The notes under the pieces: generated by a model
What the model saw: the letters and a program-made list of their open reading frames with translations, nothing else
What the model was told of the DNA's origin: nothing
Databases searched by the model: none
Position numbers and translations under genes: made by a program
Shown here: positions 29,601 through 31,815 of the stretch, piece by piece
How positions within the stretch are numbered: position 1 is the stretch's first letter
Layout: each line of letters opens with the position of its first letter
From: a virus
Virus record (IMG/VR): IMGVR_UViG_3300032084_002774
Span: 1 to 31,815 of that record
Strand: one strand, 5' to 3'
DNA: 31,815 nt

Positions 29601-31815
29601 TGATTTTATATTTAATTAATAACGATTATATCGTTGAAATTACTGGTTTCAATGGTACCTCCATAACAAATATGAGATATGCACAGTCCGGCGATCTTAG
29701 CACTTGGAACTCTTTTGGCTCTTTTGCCCTAGAAACACCTAGTGTAACTGACGTTAATAACGGCTATGGCTGGGCAACTCACAAATTTGTCGGATTCAAC
29801 GAATCTGGCACAGGAAATAACATGATCTTCTTCTCTGGGGACTTTGGACCCGGTAGTGGAAATCCTATCGGATCTAGTATAGATTTTCACGGTCTAGCTT
29901 TGTCTAATGACTGGGGATCACTATATTATGATACAACTCTATCAACAGCAGAAGTTGCTGTTAATTTACTCGGTGTTGGTCTCGCCAATAACTATATCAT
30001 GGATACTGACATGGGTGACTCGGTTTCATTCCACAATGGCACATACAACGGTGCCTCGTTCTCTTCGGACGCTGGAAGAAATCACATATCTTTTGATGGT
30101 GTTGATGACTTTGCGACCATTACAGACACTGCAAACTTGGCAGGCGATCAATGGACGATCTCCGCGTGGATTAAGACATCCGTCACCTCCGGGAGACAGG
30201 AGTTCTTCAGCCAGTGGTATGACCCCTCAAATAATCCATCAATTGGCATTGGTACAATGGATGGTGTTCTCAAAGCTTATTATCGTGGCCACAACACAGG
30301 AGCCGTTGGGCAACTGACTGGCTCAAACATCGCAAATGGAGAGTGGAGACATATCTCGTATGTGAAAGATGGAACAGCCGTGAAATTATATGTTGACGGA
30401 TCTCTGGTAGCATCTTCTGCGTTTAGCGGCACAATCGACTCAACTTCTGATATTTTCTTGGGAGTGTGGGACGGTTCTATCCGTGGCTACGCGAAAGATC
30501 ACTATTTTGATGGTGGAATGGACAATTTAATGATACACACTCGTGGCTTATCAGCTGACGAAGTAGCGGAATTGCACACATCTACAATAGTTACAGTCCC
30601 TGCGAGTGTAACCGTAGATCAAGACCCATCATCAGTTTCTATTGGTGACGTAATGACAGCTACTGTAGACCTTCAGGGTGGCACATTGGGCTACTTTGCA
30701 TGGGAGCAGTATGATGCTGTAAACAACAGCTGGACTGTTGTGGCAGGTGGCTCTAATTCAGTTGTCGATATGACTGTTTCAGAATCAATGTCCGAAGCTA
30801 CAATGAAAGTCTCAATGGAAGTAGATAGTCAATGGTACTTTTCTGCTGACATGTCAATGCCTGTTCTTCAAACACTTGTTGGTCACTGGTCATTTGACAA
30901 TGGCGATGCGGTAGCAGATGTTGGAACCAATGGTGTTGCTACTGGCGTTGATTTCATAACAGATTCTGGAAGAACTGTTGCCTCATTCGACGCATCTTCT
31001 GGTGAGATTATAAATTTTGGAAATGTCAGCGATTTAGAGTTCGGAACAGGCGACTTCTCACTTGCTTGTTGGGTTAATTTCAACTCAATCAGCAGCGGTA
31101 CCTACGTTTCTCCAATTATGGCGAAAGGTTTTACAAGCCAAACAAGTCCACAATATAACGGATTTATATTGGATGCTTATCAAGGAAACTTGCAATTCAA
31201 AGTCGGCGGCGGCGGAGGATACTCCCTTCTCCAGCATGCAATCTCCACAGGCGAATGGTATCATGTGGTTGCAACCCGATCTGGAACTTCCACAAAGCTT
31301 TATGTAAATGCGGCGTTGGCACAATCAACTACTGACTCCGCTATCAGAGATGTTAATCCTAGCACTGCTCTGCCTTTTGTTGTAGGCGGTATGAAAAATG
31401 TGACTGCTTGGTACACTGGATTATTAAACGGGAAGATTGATGATGTTCGTGCCTACTCAAAAGCACTTGATCTAGGTGAAGTTCAGCAGCTGCACGACAG
31501 CACACTTCCTCCAGCAACACCAATTATGGTAAATGGATATTATCCACTTTATCCCGCTGAATCAGACGCTAACGGACATGCTGGCGGTGATGGCTCATCT
31601 CACTCTCACGAGTTTGATGGTGTAACTTATTACATGCCAGATGGCTTGAACATGGACCCTAACAATGGTGAAGTTACTCAATGGCATGGAACTTATGGTC
31701 TCGTTCTTGAGCATGACTGCGATGACGCTTCTGCTGATGTAGGTTCTTCTGATGCTACACTAACAAATGTAACATCGACATCAATAGAAAGAAGAAGTGC
31801 TTGGTCGTTTGATTC
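29600..31815 (+). CDS. Large LamG/concanavalin-domain adhesin or tail-fibre protein (3' end beyond window)
   Basis: A single open frame of at least 738 residues, beginning MILYLINNDYIVEITGFNGT and running off the right edge. After a beta-rich N-terminal domain (1-145), a first LamG/ConA-like domain covers about 150-330 (FDGVDDFATI at 165, WTISAWIK, GEWRHISYVKDGTAVKLYVD from 247, then GGMDNLMIHTRGLS). An Ig-like linker follows (about 333-425), and a second LamG domain at 426-635 (LVGHWSFDNGD, FSLACWVNF, GEWYHVVATRSGTSTKLYV from 551, GKIDDVRAYSKALD). Then HSHEFDGVTYYMPDG (from 668) and perhaps a third repeat. LamG domains bind glycans; as the first gene of a new unit, a receptor-binding fibre is likely. 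No signal peptide. Confidence 0.85.
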   Translation, partial: MILYLINNDYIVEITGFNGTSITNMRYAQSGDLSTWNSFGSFALETPSVTDVNNGYGWATHKFVGFNESGTGNNMIFFSGDFGPGSGNPIGSSIDFHGLALSNDWGSLYYDTTLSTAEVAVNLLGVGLANNYIMDTDMGDSVSFHNGTYNGASFSSDAGRNHISFDGVDDFATITDTANLAGDQWTISAWIKTSVTSGRQEFFSQWYDPSNNPSIGIGTMDGVLKAYYRGHNTGAVGQLTGSNIANGEWRHISYVKDGTAVKLYVDGSLVASSAFSGTIDSTSDIFLGVWDGSIRGYAKDHYFDGGMDNLMIHTRGLSADEVAELHTSTIVTVPASVTVDQDPSSVSIGDVMTATVDLQGGTLGYFAWEQYDAVNNSWTVVAGGSNSVVDMTVSESMSEATMKVSMEVDSQWYFSADMSMPVLQTLVGHWSFDNGDAVADVGTNGVATGVDFITDSGRTVASFDASSGEIINFGNVSDLEFGTGDFSLACWVNFNSISSGTYVSPIMAKGFTSQTSPQYNGFILDAYQGNLQFKVGGGGGYSLLQHAISTGEWYHVVATRSGTSTKLYVNAALAQSTTDSAIRDVNPSTALPFVVGGMKNVTAWYTGLLNGKIDDVRAYSKALDLGEVQQLHDSTLPPATPIMVNGYYPLYPAESDANGHAGGDGSSHSHEFDGVTYYMPDGLNMDPNNGEVTQWHGTYGLVLEHDCDDASADVGSSDATLTNVTSTSIERRSAWSFD

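Noticed and set aside
29907-30317. 136-codon + strand frame inside the LamG gene
   Set aside because: Out-of-frame shadow of the LamG reading frame, which continues uninterrupted through the region with clear domain motifs.
1-31815. CRISPR arrays, insertion sequences, integrase or attachment sites
   Set aside because: No regularly spaced repeats, transposase/integrase motifs or terminal inverted repeats were seen by eye; absence is not proof.

Overview
The window is a block of a large, AT-rich, tailed-phage genome of the T4-like (myovirus) superfamily, or a prophage or metagenomic contig of one. All genes lie on the + strand, are packed with 1-30 nt overlaps or short gaps, and include a recognisable T4-type head set: terminase large subunit (gp17 type), portal (gp20), prohead protease (gp21), prohead scaffold (gp22), major capsid protein (gp23) and neck proteins (gp13/gp14 type, perhaps gp15). 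A small inner-membrane/coiled-coil/signal-peptide cassette suggests a Gram-negative host. The host cannot be named from this sequence.

Layout. (1) 1-4440: five virion or tail-periphery genes, the first cut by the window edge and apparently split by a +1 frameshift; two (2207-3247 and 3274-4440) share a related C-terminal domain. (2) 4440-9084: nucleic-acid genes, namely a RuvC-like resolvase, a zinc-finger/Toprim primase, and a single-chain fusion of the SbcD/gp47 nuclease with the SbcC/Rad50/gp46 ATPase. A near-consensus host-type (sigma70) promoter with an extended -10 sits directly before the primase. (3) 9097-11505: a tail-fibre-like protein, a small membrane protein (holin candidate), an i-spanin-like protein, a signal-peptide/TM protein and a small zinc-binding protein. 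(4) 11506-18558: packaging and prohead genes, plus several conserved unknowns, a 17-codon mini-ORF and a ribosomal protein bS21 homologue. (5) 18599-21753: small virion protein, scaffold and major capsid, closed by a strong terminator. (6) 21850-24827: neck/connector genes. (7) 24824-29278: a compact three-gene block, YeaH/DUF444 (VWA) - SpoVR/YcgB - PrkA (AAA+ Ser kinase), closed by a second strong terminator. (8) 29279-29599: about 320 nt of non-coding DNA with the terminator, a small hairpin, a nested stem-loop and an 11-codon leader ORF. (9) 29600 to the window end: a large LamG-domain adhesin/fibre, open at the right edge.

The most unusual content is the complete PrkA-YeaH-SpoVR module. 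In bacteria these proteins belong to a stationary-phase/starvation (and, in Bacillus, sporulation) pathway; here they are joined by overlapping start/stop codons to the neck gene, so they are probably transcribed with virion genes. Together with phage bS21 this suggests takeover of host stress physiology and translation. Other points of interest are the prfB-like +1 frameshift site, the SbcD-SbcC fusion, a promoter whose expected start coincides with the primase ATG, repeated AT-rich palindromes with an ACTATTTAT motif before virion genes, and a structured leader before the LamG gene. All identifications rest on reading motifs by eye; no database search was run.
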